This document shows positions 36,174-45,718 of a DNA stretch of 61,646 nucleotides, piece after piece. Numbering within the stretch: the first letter of the stretch is position 1; each line of letters opens with the position of its first letter. The notes beneath the pieces are model-generated. The model was given only the letters and a program-made list of their open reading frames with translations. It did no database searches and was not told the DNA's origin. The DNA comes from Rhodocyclales bacterium RIFCSPLOWO2_02_FULL_63_24. Lineage in GTDB: Bacteria; Pseudomonadota; Gammaproteobacteria; Burkholderiales; Rhodocyclaceae. The translations under genes and the position numbers were made by a program. The stretch spans positions 1 to 61,646 of the forward strand of contig MHZX01000049.1 of assembly GCA_001828935.1 (NCBI GenBank). The letters run 5' to 3'.

Positions 36174-37628
36174 ATGAACGACGGGAATCTGGCCGAAATG
36201 CAGGCGCAGTTGGCGGACTTGCATGAGCAAGTGCGCCGCCTGAGCGAGGAAAATGCCCACTGGCGAAGCATCGCCGAAGATACCGACAACGGCCGCATCA
36301 TGCTGCGACGGGAAGCTGAACTGGAACTGATCAAGGAGGTAGGTACCGCCATCCTGGTCGAACGCGATCTGCAAAAGGTGCTCGATCTGGTCGCCGACAT
36401 GGCACGCAAGCTGACCGGCGCGGAAATGGCGGTACTGCCGCTGATGGACGAGGACCGCAGCACCTATACCTACGCCGCGGCGGTCGGCAAGCATGCCGAG
36501 GAAGTGCTGGGCAGCCGCCACGGGCTGGACATGGGCATGTGCGGCTGGGTGTTGACCCATGAACGCCCGCTGCTGTTCGGCCAGCCGGAAGGATGGTGGA
36601 TGGACAGCAGGACGCGCTGGGAGGAAGGCATGGAATCCGCTGTGCTGGTGCCGCTCTGCGCACAACAGCGGATCATTGGCGGCATATCCGTCCTGGGCAA
36701 GACCGGCGGCGGCAGTTTCAGCCAGCATGACCTGGATATGCTGACCTTGCTGGCCAACCAGGTCAGCCACGCGATCGAAAACGCGCGTCTGGTCCAGGAA
36801 GCCAAGCAGTTGGTCGCCACCCTGGAACAACGCGTCTGCGACCGTACCTCGGAAATGACGGCGCTCAACAAGGAGTTGGAAGCCTTCGCCTATTCCGTTT
36901 CGCACGATCTGCGCGCACCGATACGCAGCATCGACGGCTTCAGCCTGGCCTTGCTCGAAGACTATGGCGAGCACCTGGACCCGGAAGCCCAGGATTACCT
37001 GAGCCGCATCCGTGGCGCGACCCTGCGCATGGGCCGGCTGATCGACGACATGCTGAAGCTGTCGAGACTGTCGCGCACCGAGATGTATCACGAGACGGTA
37101 AACCTGAGCGCCATGGCAAAACGCATCGCCGAGGATTTGCTGACACGCGAACCGGAACGCCACGTCGAGTTTTGTATCGCCGAGAATTTGACGGTCAGGG
37201 GCGACACCAGCCTGATCAACGGCTTGATGGAAAACCTGCTCGGCAATGCATGGAAATTTTGTTCGAAGCATGCCACGGCGCAGATCGAGTTTGGCATTCT
37301 CGACCAGTCGGAAGAGCACGGCGAAAATTCCGGACACATGCGCACCTTTTTTGTCCGCGACGACGGCGCCGGCTTCGACATGAGCTATGCCGCAAAACTG
37401 TTCGGGGCGTTCCAGCGCCTGCATACTGCGCAGCAGTTTCCCGGCACCGGTGTGGGTCTTGCCTTTGTCCAACGCATCATCAACCGCCATGGCGGCCGCA
37501 TTTGGGCGAAGGGCGCACCGGAGAAAGGCGCGACCTTCTATTTCACGCTGGCACAACCGCCGCACGAGGATAGCGCCAAGCCCCCCGCGATATTGCGCAT
37601 TTCCCGCGTGCCGCTGCCCGATCGCTGA
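36174..37628 (+). CDS. GAF-domain sensor histidine kinase
   Basis: A 484-residue cytoplasmic kinase with an N-terminal coiled coil (about 1-30), GAF (about 45-200), a linker coiled coil, a HisKA domain with the phospho-acceptor in SVSHDLRAPIR, and a HATPase with N-box ENLLGNAWKF, G1 RDDGAGFDM and G2 FPGTGVGLAFV. It resembles bacteriophytochrome-type kinases without the bilin-binding PHY region. An Rcp1-like response regulator follows 47 bases later, so phosphotransfer between them is likely. Confidence 0.88.
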   Translation: MNDGNLAEMQAQLADLHEQVRRLSEENAHWRSIAEDTDNGRIMLRREAELELIKEVGTAILVERDLQKVLDLVADMARKLTGAEMAVLPLMDEDRSTYTYAAAVGKHAEEVLGSRHGLDMGMCGWVLTHERPLLFGQPEGWWMDSRTRWEEGMESAVLVPLCAQQRIIGGISVLGKTGGGSFSQHDLDMLTLLANQVSHAIENARLVQEAKQLVATLEQRVCDRTSEMTALNKELEAFAYSVSHDLRAPIRSIDGFSLALLEDYGEHLDPEAQDYLSRIRGATLRMGRLIDDMLKLSRLSRTEMYHETVNLSAMAKRIAEDLLTREPERHVEFCIAENLTVRGDTSLINGLMENLLGNAWKFCSKHATAQIEFGILDQSEEHGENSGHMRTFFVRDDGAGFDMSYAAKLFGAFQRLHTAQQFPGTGVGLAFVQRIINRHGGRIWAKGAPEKGATFYFTLAQPPHEDSAKPPAILRISRVPLPDR

Positions 37629-37675
37629 ACCAAACGGCGAAGGCGCGCCGCAGAAGTGATTACCAGGAGAAAACG

Positions 37676-38134
37676 ATGGAAGAAGTTGAAGACAAATACA
37701 TACTGCTGATCGAGGACAATCCCGACGATACGGCGCTCGCCCTGCGCGCTTTCAAACGAGCGCATATCCGCAACAAGATCGTCTGCGTCGACGACGGGGT
37801 AGAGGCCGTAGACTTTCTTTTCGGCCAGGGCGCTTACGCGCAGCGCGACATCGACCTGTTGCCGCAACTGATACTGCTCGACCTGAACATGCCACGCATG
37901 AACGGCCTGGAAGTCCTCCAGAAAATCCGTTCGACGCCGCACACCCGGCGCCTGCCGGTAGTCATTCTGACCACCTCCAACGAAGAGCGGGATCTGATAC
38001 AAAGCTATGACCTGGGCGCCAACAGCTACGTCCGCAAACCGGTGGACTATGACCAGTTCGTCGCCGCCGTATCCCAGCTTGGGCTTTACTGGCTGGTACT
38101 CAACGAACTGCCGCAGGCGGTTCGCAAGCCCTGA
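37676..38134 (+). CDS. Single-domain response regulator (Rcp1-like)
   Basis: A 152-residue receiver without output domain. The acidic pocket (LIEDNPDDTAL), phospho-Asp69 (LLDLNMPRMNG), the Thr of LTTSNEERD and the Lys of VRKPVDY are all present. The extended form is typical of phytochrome-partner regulators. It probably relays phosphate from the upstream GAF kinase to another protein. Confidence 0.92.
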   Translation: MEEVEDKYILLIEDNPDDTALALRAFKRAHIRNKIVCVDDGVEAVDFLFGQGAYAQRDIDLLPQLILLDLNMPRMNGLEVLQKIRSTPHTRRLPVVILTTSNEERDLIQSYDLGANSYVRKPVDYDQFVAAVSQLGLYWLVLNELPQAVRKP

Positions 38135-38149
38135 GAGCGGCCGGCCGCC

Positions 38150-39859
38150 ATGAGCAATTCCCTGCACGTACTGCATGTCGAGGACGACGAGAATGAAGGC
38201 GTGCTGCTCAGGCGCGAGCTGCGCCAGGGGGGGTACGATCCGGTAATCCATCGGGTGGAAACCGAGGAAGCCATGCGCCAGGCGCTGATGGACAGGACCT
38301 GGGATCTGGTGATCGCGGATTTTTCCCTCCCCGCGTTCAACGGACTGGATGCCCTGCGGGTGTGCCGCGAATCCGAGCCTGACCTTCCTTTCATCATGTT
38401 TTCGGGCACCATCGGCGAACGCACCGCGGTCACCGCGATGAAGGCCGGCGCCAACGACATCATCATGAAGGACCACAAGTCGCGGCTGGTGCCGGCGCTC
38501 GAACGCGAGCTGCGCGACGCTAGGGAACGCGCGGCGCGCCGGCGCGCCGAGGCGGAACTGAGCCATCAGGCGCTGCACGACCCGCTCACCGGCCTGTACA
38601 ACCGGCGCGCCTTCGAACAACGCCTGCTGTGCAGCCTCAACGAAGCACGCCAGTTCGATACCCAGCATGTGTTGTGCATGATGGACCTGGATCAGTTCAA
38701 GGTCATCAACGACACCTGCGGCCACGTCGCAGGCGACGAGATGCTGCGCCAGATCAGCGCCATCCTCAGCGAAAATGTGCGCCACGGCGATACGCTCGCG
38801 CGACTCGGCGGCGATGAGTTCGGCATTTTGCTCAACGCCTGTCCGATAGAAGAAGCCAGCCGTGTCACCAGCGCGCTGCTGGATGCCCTCCAGGGCTTTC
38901 GCTTTGTCTGCGAGGGCAAAGTATTCGGCGTTGGCGGCAGCATCGGCATGGTAGTCATCGATGCCGACACCGAGAGTACCCAGACCCTGCTCAGCAATGC
39001 CGACAACGCCTGCTACCTGGCCAAAGAAAAGGGCCGCGGACGGGCGCAGGTATTCAAGCCGGACGACCAGGAACTCATCACGCGGCACCGGGAAATGCAA
39101 TGGGTCGCCCGCCTCGGGGAGGCTCTGGAAAAAGACCGTTTCGTGCTCTATCAGCAACCTATCGTCACCATCGGCGAGAGCGGCATGCCGATTCATCACT
39201 GGGAAATCCTGGTGCGCATGCGCGAGCAGGACGGCACACTGGTGCGCCCCGGCGTCTTCATCCCGGCCGCTGAACGCTACAACCTGATGAGGAACATCGA
39301 CCATTGCGTGGTACAGAAGGTTATCGACTGGCTGGAGCGACGCCTCCGGGAAGGACAGCCCCTACCGCACCTGATGGTCAACCTGTCCGGCGTGTCGCTG
39401 TCGGACGAGAGTTTTCTCGAACGCCTTGCAACTCGCATGCGCGCTACGCCTGTGCTCGCCCAGCAGATATGTTTCGAGATTACCGAGACCTCGGCCATTC
39501 GCCATCTCGCCGCGACGATCCGCTTCATCCATGAACTCAAGCGCCTTGGCGTGCAGTTCGCGCTTGATGACTTCGGCAGCGGCGCCGCATCCTTCACCTA
39601 TTTGCGCACCTTGCCGGTGGACTACATCAAGATCGACGGCCACTTCGTCAAGGACATCGCCACCGACTCATTCGATCATGCGATCGTCGAGGCCATCCAC
39701 CGCATCGCCCAAACCGCGAATCTGAAAACCATCGCCGAATTTGTCGAGAATGACGAAGTGCTGGCGCACGTCCGGGCCATCGGCATCGACTACGCACAGG
39801 GCTATGGCATCGCCGAACCCGCGCCGCTGGAGGACCTGGTTTTCCCCGGCGTGCAGTAA
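38150..39859 (+). CDS. Response regulator with GGDEF and EAL domains
   Basis: A 569-residue protein with a receiver (phospho-Asp57 in DLVIADFSLP), a GGDEF domain (about 140-300, GGDEF at 220-224 with RLGGDEFGIL) and an EAL domain (about 320-560). The EAL signature reads EIL (HHWEILVRM), and the second catalytic motif DDFGSG, the Glu of FEITET and the KIDG are intact. It could be bifunctional for cyclic di-GMP. It is the output of the upstream kinase-regulator pair. Confidence 0.92.
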   Translation: MSNSLHVLHVEDDENEGVLLRRELRQGGYDPVIHRVETEEAMRQALMDRTWDLVIADFSLPAFNGLDALRVCRESEPDLPFIMFSGTIGERTAVTAMKAGANDIIMKDHKSRLVPALERELRDARERAARRRAEAELSHQALHDPLTGLYNRRAFEQRLLCSLNEARQFDTQHVLCMMDLDQFKVINDTCGHVAGDEMLRQISAILSENVRHGDTLARLGGDEFGILLNACPIEEASRVTSALLDALQGFRFVCEGKVFGVGGSIGMVVIDADTESTQTLLSNADNACYLAKEKGRGRAQVFKPDDQELITRHREMQWVARLGEALEKDRFVLYQQPIVTIGESGMPIHHWEILVRMREQDGTLVRPGVFIPAAERYNLMRNIDHCVVQKVIDWLERRLREGQPLPHLMVNLSGVSLSDESFLERLATRMRATPVLAQQICFEITETSAIRHLAATIRFIHELKRLGVQFALDDFGSGAASFTYLRTLPVDYIKIDGHFVKDIATDSFDHAIVEAIHRIAQTANLKTIAEFVENDEVLAHVRAIGIDYAQGYGIAEPAPLEDLVFPGVQ

Positions 39860-39948
39860 CCGCGACCAGCGCATTGCATGCGATGCGAAACCCCGCCTCG
39901 CCCCCTCGCGGGGAGGCTTCTGATCCGCTCGCTTCGCTCGACTATCAC

Positions 39949-39981
39949 CCGTCGCTCCGAACGAGTTATTTCATTACGTTA
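39949..39981. repeat. Copy 2 of a short dispersed repeat
   Basis: The pair of this element is at 86-115. It reads CCGTCGCTCCGAACGAG, then TTATTTCATTACGTTA. It lies in the gap between the RR-GGDEF-EAL gene and the sulfotransferase operon. Confidence 0.45.
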
Positions 39982-40150
39982 ATCCAGACGGTATTGCCGG
40001 CGCCCGACGACCCTCGACAGATGAAGCCAAAATGCCCCTCCGCAAGGCATTCCTGTCGCATTATTTCGCACATTTCTATATTTCCTTAGTAATATACGGC
40101 ATTCCCAATGCTTGTAGTCTCTGAGCCTCACGTTTGCTGGAGGGCGGATT

Positions 40151-42013
40151 TTGATCGAGCATGCCAACACAGTTTCAGCGCTGCGGCTTTCGCAGCCACC
40201 ACAGCAGATGCAGCAGCAGAGTCCATTCGACGCGGCCGACCTGATTGTTTCCTATCTTGAGAGCATCGGCGTCGAGTATGTATTCGGTATTCCAGGCGGC
40301 GCCGTCGAACCCCTTTTCAATGCCCTCGCCCGCAGCCAACGGCGCGGCGGACTGCGCCCAATCGTGGCCCGGCACGAATCCGGGGCGGCCTTCATGGCCG
40401 ACGGCTACGCCCGCGAGACGGGCAAGATCGGCGTCTGCGTGTCGACCTCCGGCCCCGGCGCCACCAACATGATCACCGGGGTTGCCTGTGCATTCGACAA
40501 CGGCATTCCGCTGCTGGCCATCACCGGCCAGCCCGCCCTGCCGTCCTTTGGCCGTCGTCCGTTCCAGGAGTCGGGCTGCACCGGAATCAATGTGGTCGGC
40601 ATGTTCCGCCATTGCACCGCATACAACTCGCTGGTTTCCCACAGCGCCCAGGTAGAGACCAAGCTGGTCAATGCGTTGATGCGCGCCAACCAGCTGCAGC
40701 GCCCGGTACACCTCTCGATCCCGGTCGATGTGATGCGCAGTCCGCTCGAACATCAGCCGCATGCCACGCTGGCCTACGACTTGCCGTCGCTGCTGACCAA
40801 ACCCTCGCTGGTGGACGAACTCACGGTGCATGAGCTCTGCGACGAGATCAAGCGCTCGCGCCGAATCGTGTTCATCATCGGCGGCGGCTGCGCGGACGGA
40901 ATCGCCCCGATCATGGAACTGATCGGGCTGACCAACGCGCTGTTCGTCTGTACGCCGGATGGCAAGGGCCTGGTCAATACCCATCACAGGGCCTGCCGCG
41001 GGGTGTTCGGCTTTGCCGGCCACGCCTCGGCCAGCGAGGTGCTGCTGAGCGAGCCTGACCTCATCATAGCGATAGGCACCAGCATGGGCGAATGGAACAG
41101 CAGCGCCTGGAGCGAAGCCATACTCAACGATCGGCTGGTGCATATCGATGTTTCGGAGGAGCGCTTGATGCGCACTCCGATGGCGCGACTGCACGTCCAG
41201 GGACGCATTCAGACCGTCTGCGAACGCCTGATCACTATCCTGCGGGCAAGTACCGACGCCCGAACGGAAACAAGGAGTCATGGCGTCGCCGCAAACATCA
41301 CCGAGCCACGGCACGCCGAAACGGCCGACCATCCGCCGACGATGTGCGGCGACGACGCGGCGCCAATCAAGCCCCAGCAACTGATGCGCCAGCTATCCCG
41401 CCGCTGCCCGCCCTCCACGCGCTTCCTGGCGGATACGGGCAACAGCACGGCCTGGGCGGTGCACTGCCTGCAAAGGAAAAACCGCCGCATGGCCAACCAT
41501 CGTCTGACGCCAGCCCTCGCTGCCGGCGTCGACGGGGAACAACGCCGCCGCGATTCCATCTGGTTGCGGGTCATCATGGACTTTGCCCCGATGGGCTGGG
41601 CCATCGGGGCCGCGATCGGCGTCGCGCGCGCCGACCAAAGCGGCCCCGTGGTCTGCATTACCGGCGACGGCAGCTATCTCATGAACGGCCAGGAAATCAC
41701 CGTCGCGGCCTGCGAACAACTCTGCGTGCTGTTCATTATCCTCAACGACGGTGCGCTGGGCATGGTCAAGCATGGACAACGGCTGACCGGTGCCGAACCT
41801 ATCGCCTTCGAGCTGCCCAAGGTGGATTTCTGCATGATGGCCGCGGCGATGGGTATCCCGGGACACGTCATAAACTCGCCGGCCGATCTCGATGCGCTCG
41901 ACTTCGATGCCATCTTCAAGCGCCCTGGCCCGACCCTGCTCGACGTGCGCATCGACGGCGAGGAAGTGCCGCCGATGAACGTCCGCATCAAGAGCTTGAC
42001 CGCCGCCGCATGA
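40151..42013 (+). CDS. Thiamine-diphosphate-dependent enzyme (acetolactate synthase-like)
   Basis: A 620-residue ThDP enzyme of the acetolactate synthase/benzoylformate decarboxylase family. The catalytic Glu76 is in RHESGAAFMADGYAR and the ThDP motif begins GDGSYL at 505 and ends with N532. It ends RIDGEEVPPMNVRI as IlvB-like proteins do. A poorly conserved insert lies near 366-405. The start is TTG at 40151, supported by GGAGGG six bases before. An ATG at 40208 would also be possible but would lose a run of Gln. It heads a six-gene operon and overlaps the SDR gene by ATGA. Confidence 0.85.
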   Translation: MIEHANTVSALRLSQPPQQMQQQSPFDAADLIVSYLESIGVEYVFGIPGGAVEPLFNALARSQRRGGLRPIVARHESGAAFMADGYARETGKIGVCVSTSGPGATNMITGVACAFDNGIPLLAITGQPALPSFGRRPFQESGCTGINVVGMFRHCTAYNSLVSHSAQVETKLVNALMRANQLQRPVHLSIPVDVMRSPLEHQPHATLAYDLPSLLTKPSLVDELTVHELCDEIKRSRRIVFIIGGGCADGIAPIMELIGLTNALFVCTPDGKGLVNTHHRACRGVFGFAGHASASEVLLSEPDLIIAIGTSMGEWNSSAWSEAILNDRLVHIDVSEERLMRTPMARLHVQGRIQTVCERLITILRASTDARTETRSHGVAANITEPRHAETADHPPTMCGDDAAPIKPQQLMRQLSRRCPPSTRFLADTGNSTAWAVHCLQRKNRRMANHRLTPALAAGVDGEQRRRDSIWLRVIMDFAPMGWAIGAAIGVARADQSGPVVCITGDGSYLMNGQEITVAACEQLCVLFIILNDGALGMVKHGQRLTGAEPIAFELPKVDFCMMAAAMGIPGHVINSPADLDALDFDAIFKRPGPTLLDVRIDGEEVPPMNVRIKSLTAAA

Positions 42014-42783
42014 ACAACGCATCGATCGCAGCGACGAAAAAACTGGGCGGCAAGGCCGCACTGATCACGGGGGGCTCCAGCGGCATCGGTCTTGCCACCG
42101 CCAGGCTCTTCCTGGAAGAAGGCGCGCGTGTGGCAATAACCGGGCGCGACGCGGACAGCCTGGCGCGGGCGCAGAAAACCCTGGGCGCGGAAACCCTGGT
42201 GGTCAAGAGCGATGCGAGCAACCTGGGCCAGATCGAAGCGCTGATGGCTCAGGTGCGGGACCGTTACGAGCGAATCGACGTTTTGTTCGTGAATGCTGGG
42301 ATTGCCCGAGCTGCTGCATTCGAGGAAGTGTCCGAAGCCCAGTTCGACGAGATCGTGGCGATCAACTTCAAGGGAGCTTTCTTCACCATCCAGAAGGCAT
42401 TGCCGCTGCTCGCCGCCAATGCGGCGGTCATCGTCACGACTTCGATTGCAAACCGCAAGGGGGCCCCGGATTACAGCGTCTACGCTGCCAGCAAGGCCGC
42501 GCTGCGCTCGCTGGTGCAGTCCCTGGGGTTGGCCCTGATCGGGCGCGGAATTCGCGTCAATGCGATCAGCCCGGGCCCGGTCGCCACGCCCATGTTCGGC
42601 CGCAGCGGCCTGCCCGAGGAACTGATGCAGGCGCGCAAGCGTGCCTTGGCGGAGAAATCGCCCATCAAACGCCTTGCCACACCGGAAGAGATAGCCCGGG
42701 TGGCGCTGTTTCTCGCCAGCGATGACTCCTCCTACATGGTCGGCGCGGAAATCGTTGTCGACGGCGCGATCGGCATTCTCTGA
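42010..42783 (+). CDS. SDR family oxidoreductase
   Basis: A 257-residue short-chain dehydrogenase with a normal cofactor site (ITGGSSGIGLATA), NAGIA, catalytic Ser in TTSIANRKGAP and YAASK. The C-terminus (VGAEIVVDGAIGIL) is typical of the family. It probably reduces or oxidises the acyloin or ketone product of the ThDP enzyme (inference). It is coupled to the ThDP gene by an ATGA overlap, and the citrate-synthase-like gene starts 14 bases after its stop. Confidence 0.88.
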   Translation: MNNASIAATKKLGGKAALITGGSSGIGLATARLFLEEGARVAITGRDADSLARAQKTLGAETLVVKSDASNLGQIEALMAQVRDRYERIDVLFVNAGIARAAAFEEVSEAQFDEIVAINFKGAFFTIQKALPLLAANAAVIVTTSIANRKGAPDYSVYAASKAALRSLVQSLGLALIGRGIRVNAISPGPVATPMFGRSGLPEELMQARKRALAEKSPIKRLATPEEIARVALFLASDDSSYMVGAEIVVDGAIGIL

Positions 42784-42797
42784 AAGGAGGGGAGCAA

Positions 42798-43634
42798 ATG
42801 AGCGACACGGTGCCTGAACAAAGACTGAGCGACGTCGATCCGGCGGACGTGGTTCATACCCGGATATGGCGCGAAGACGCTGAAGCGGACAATCCCTTCG
42901 CCACACGAGCCGCCTACTGCCGGGGCTACGACGTTTTCGGCCAAATGGTCGGACGCGCGCGCTGGGTGGAAATGCTGTTCCTGCTGTTTCGCGACGACTT
43001 GCCTGGCGACAGCGCGCTCGATGCCATTGAAGCGCTGGCGGTCGCCCTGGCCAATCCCGGCCCCCGTGATCCGTCCATCCATGCGGCGATGTGCGGCGGT
43101 GTCGGCGGCTCCAGTGCGGCGGCCAGCCTGATAGCGGCACTTTCGGTCGGCGCCGGGCGCTATCGTGGTGCGCGTGACGTGTTCGATGCGATGACGGCCT
43201 GGCGTCGCTGCGGCACCGACATCGAGGCGTGGCTTGCCCATGTCCGCCGCGACACATGCAATGACGTCGAAATCTGGCCGGCACGCGAACATCCGGCCGG
43301 ATTCGATCCGCACGGTGTTTCCATGACAACGCCGGTAAAGCAGTTGCTGGGAACCCTGGCGGGTATCGCCAACACGCCCAGGCTGAACTGGCTGACACAG
43401 CACCGGCAGGAGATGGAAGCCGCCATAGGGTTTCCGCTGGATATTTCCGGTGTCGCCGCCGCCGCTCTGGCCGATTTGGAGTTCACTCCGGCCGAGGGCG
43501 AGATGCTCTACCTGCTGCTGCGGCTACCGGGCGCGGCTGCGCATGCCCTGGAACAGGAAAAGCTGGGTTACAAGCGCTTCCCCTTTTACCCCGTCGAACT
43601 GGAAGACGATCCCGCAAACAAGGAATCAACATGA
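42798..43634 (+). CDS. Citrate synthase / citryl-CoA lyase-fold protein, first of a pair
   Basis: A 278-residue protein related to citrate synthases. The N-terminal RGYDVFGQMVGRARWVEMLF and LPGDSALDAIEALAVA match the family start, and RLPGAAAHALEQE matches its end. In the LHGGA position it reads GAGRYRGARDVF, so the first catalytic His appears absent. The GFGHxVY position may be represented by GFDPHG. It is shorter than citrate synthases (about 430) and close to citryl-CoA lyases (about 270). It overlaps the next gene by ATGA. Activity cannot be predicted. Confidence 0.72.
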   Translation: MSDTVPEQRLSDVDPADVVHTRIWREDAEADNPFATRAAYCRGYDVFGQMVGRARWVEMLFLLFRDDLPGDSALDAIEALAVALANPGPRDPSIHAAMCGGVGGSSAAASLIAALSVGAGRYRGARDVFDAMTAWRRCGTDIEAWLAHVRRDTCNDVEIWPAREHPAGFDPHGVSMTTPVKQLLGTLAGIANTPRLNWLTQHRQEMEAAIGFPLDISGVAAAALADLEFTPAEGEMLYLLLRLPGAAAHALEQEKLGYKRFPFYPVELEDDPANKEST

Positions 43635-44434
43635 GCGGCCCGGAACTATTGGCATCCTGCGCAGGCGTACTGCGCACCAGGATGGGCGCGTTCTGGCCCG
43701 GCCAGCGCGCGGTATTTCGCGGTCGCGACCTGCACCAAGAATTGCGCAATTCCGACTGGCTCGCGCTCTACATGTTCGGCATTACCGGGCGGCAGTTCAC
43801 GCCACAGCAGTTGAAGCTGCTGCACGGCATCTGGGTGATCACCAGCTACCCCGACACGCGCCTGTGGAATAACCGTGTCGCCGGCCTCGCCGGGACGGCG
43901 CGCAGTTCGCCGACGCTCGGACTTTCCGCCGCGCTGGCCGTTTCCGAGGCGACCATTTACGGCGGCGGCGCCGGCATACGGGCCTTCGATTTCATCACGC
44001 GTGCCGCGAAGGCTACGGAAGCAGGCCTAGTGTTGCGCGATTTTGTCAGCGAGGAAGTGAATTCCCGTTATCTCTATGGCTACGGCCGTCCCATCCATCG
44101 CAATGACGAGCGTTTGCAATGGCTGGCCAGCCTCGCCGAGGAACAGGGCCTCGCTTCTGGCAAACATTTCAAGCTGGCGTTCGAAGTCGGCAAAACCCTG
44201 GTCGAGATCGGCAAACCCAACCTGCGCATGAACTACGCCGGGATGGTCGCGCCCCTCGGCGCCGACCTGGGGCTGTCGCGACGGGAATTCCAGTTGTTCC
44301 GCGTCCCCCTGTTCTTTGCCGGCATGCCGCCGTGCTGGCTCGAAGCGGCCGACAAACCGGAAGGCACGCTATTCCCAACCCCCTGCGACAAGATCGTGTA
44401 CGAAGGCGTCAAGCAGCGCGCCTGGCGCGCTTGA
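43631..44434 (+). CDS. Citrate synthase / citryl-CoA lyase-fold protein, second of a pair
   Basis: A 267-residue citrate-synthase-fold protein. IYGGGAGIRAFDFI occupies the LHGGANE position (His replaced by Tyr). GYGRPIHRNDERL occupies the GFGHPVYK-DPR position (His replaced by Arg). NLRMNYAGMV lies at the Asp-bearing NVDFYSG site (no Asp). All three usual catalytic residues therefore seem changed, though the fold is recognisable by spacing. It likely forms a heterodimer with the product of the preceding gene. It ends 12 bases before the sulfotransferase gene. Confidence 0.7.
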   Translation: MSGPELLASCAGVLRTRMGAFWPGQRAVFRGRDLHQELRNSDWLALYMFGITGRQFTPQQLKLLHGIWVITSYPDTRLWNNRVAGLAGTARSSPTLGLSAALAVSEATIYGGGAGIRAFDFITRAAKATEAGLVLRDFVSEEVNSRYLYGYGRPIHRNDERLQWLASLAEEQGLASGKHFKLAFEVGKTLVEIGKPNLRMNYAGMVAPLGADLGLSRREFQLFRVPLFFAGMPPCWLEAADKPEGTLFPTPCDKIVYEGVKQRAWRA

Positions 44435-44446
44435 CACACACATACC

Positions 44447-45718
44447 ATGGATATCCAGCCCAGCACGCACTACCACTCCCAGGTAGTCAATGACTTCAAC
44501 AGCAGCCGGCAAGGGCAAGTGCCGATCGACCTCTCCGAGGCGGCCTTGCTGGCCGAAGCGCGCAAGGAAACCGGGCTGGATCGCCTGGGCGACGAAAGCT
44601 TCCTGCCGGCCATGCGGGCATTGCTGACATCGCTGGAAGCCGACGCCCAACTCAATCCATTTGGCCGCTTCGTGGCGAAATCGCGCAGCCTGAACGCGCT
44701 CAGGAACCGACTCTGGGCCAACGCCTGTTTCGAGGCCCATCCAGAGATCCGGCAGCGCAAACTGCCCGCACCGATCGTCGTCATCGGACCGCACCGCTCC
44801 GGCACGACGCGCATGCACAGCATGATGGCCGCGGATGCGCGATTGCGGCATCTGCAGGCGTGGGAGGGAATCAACCCCGCGCCCCGGCTGGGGCAGCCGG
44901 ATGCGGGGAAAGCAGCGCGCTTCGACGAAGTCAAACAGATGCTGGATACCCGCGCGGGAATCTATCCGGGCGCCTACCTGGCCCACCCGATGCGGGCGGA
45001 TTGGCCCGAAGAAGAAATGCTACTGCTGAATCAATCATTTTGCGGCTTTTCTCCCTTGGGTCTCTACCACGTTCCAGGCTATTACCAATGGTTCCTCGGC
45101 GCCGACAAGACCGCCGGCTACCGCTACATGGCGGACCTGATGAAGCTGATTTCGTGGTCGCAAAACGAGGCGGAAGACAAGCGCTGGATATTGAAGAATC
45201 CCCAGCACATGCTGGACCTCGGCGTGCTTTTGGAAGTTTTCCCTGACGCAAAACTGGTATTCACACACAGAGACCCGCTGAAGACCGTCGGCTCTACCTT
45301 GTCGCTGATGTGGTACTACACGGTCCAGCATACCGATCAGCCCTGCCGCGCGCAGGTCAGGGACATCTGGCTGGACTTCTGCGAGCAGGCCGCGCGCCGC
45401 TGCATGCGCCTGCGCGAGCACATTCCCGAAGCGCAGCAGATCGATATCCATTACGAGGCCATGAACCACGATTGGCGTCATGTAATGCAGCGCATCTATG
45501 ATTTTGCCGACATGGAATTTGTACCGGAGGCCGAACGGGCAATGGCAAGCTGGCTGGACATAAGCAACAGCGAGAAGACCCATGGCGGCCATCGCTATTC
45601 CCTGGAAGATTTCGGCACCAGCCGCGACGAAGTGGATGCGCGCCTGATGTTTGCCCGGGAAAAATATGCCATCCCTTACGAAGACAGGCCAATCATCAAA
45701 ACTGGGGAACAGGCATGA
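44447..45718 (+). CDS. PAPS-dependent sulfotransferase
   Basis: A 423-residue sulfotransferase. The PAPS 5'-phosphosulfate loop reads GPHRSGTTR (114-122) and the 3'-phosphate region is VFTHRDPLKTVGSTLS (about 265-280) with conserved Arg and Ser. The C-terminal half has a Trp-rich helix and the family ending with EDFG...DEVDARL. No signal peptide is visible. It would sulfate a hydroxyl on a small molecule or lipid. The next gene, APS kinase, overlaps it by ATGA, so PAPS supply and use are coupled. Confidence 0.88.
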   Translation: MDIQPSTHYHSQVVNDFNSSRQGQVPIDLSEAALLAEARKETGLDRLGDESFLPAMRALLTSLEADAQLNPFGRFVAKSRSLNALRNRLWANACFEAHPEIRQRKLPAPIVVIGPHRSGTTRMHSMMAADARLRHLQAWEGINPAPRLGQPDAGKAARFDEVKQMLDTRAGIYPGAYLAHPMRADWPEEEMLLLNQSFCGFSPLGLYHVPGYYQWFLGADKTAGYRYMADLMKLISWSQNEAEDKRWILKNPQHMLDLGVLLEVFPDAKLVFTHRDPLKTVGSTLSLMWYYTVQHTDQPCRAQVRDIWLDFCEQAARRCMRLREHIPEAQQIDIHYEAMNHDWRHVMQRIYDFADMEFVPEAERAMASWLDISNSEKTHGGHRYSLEDFGTSRDEVDARLMFAREKYAIPYEDRPIIKTGEQA

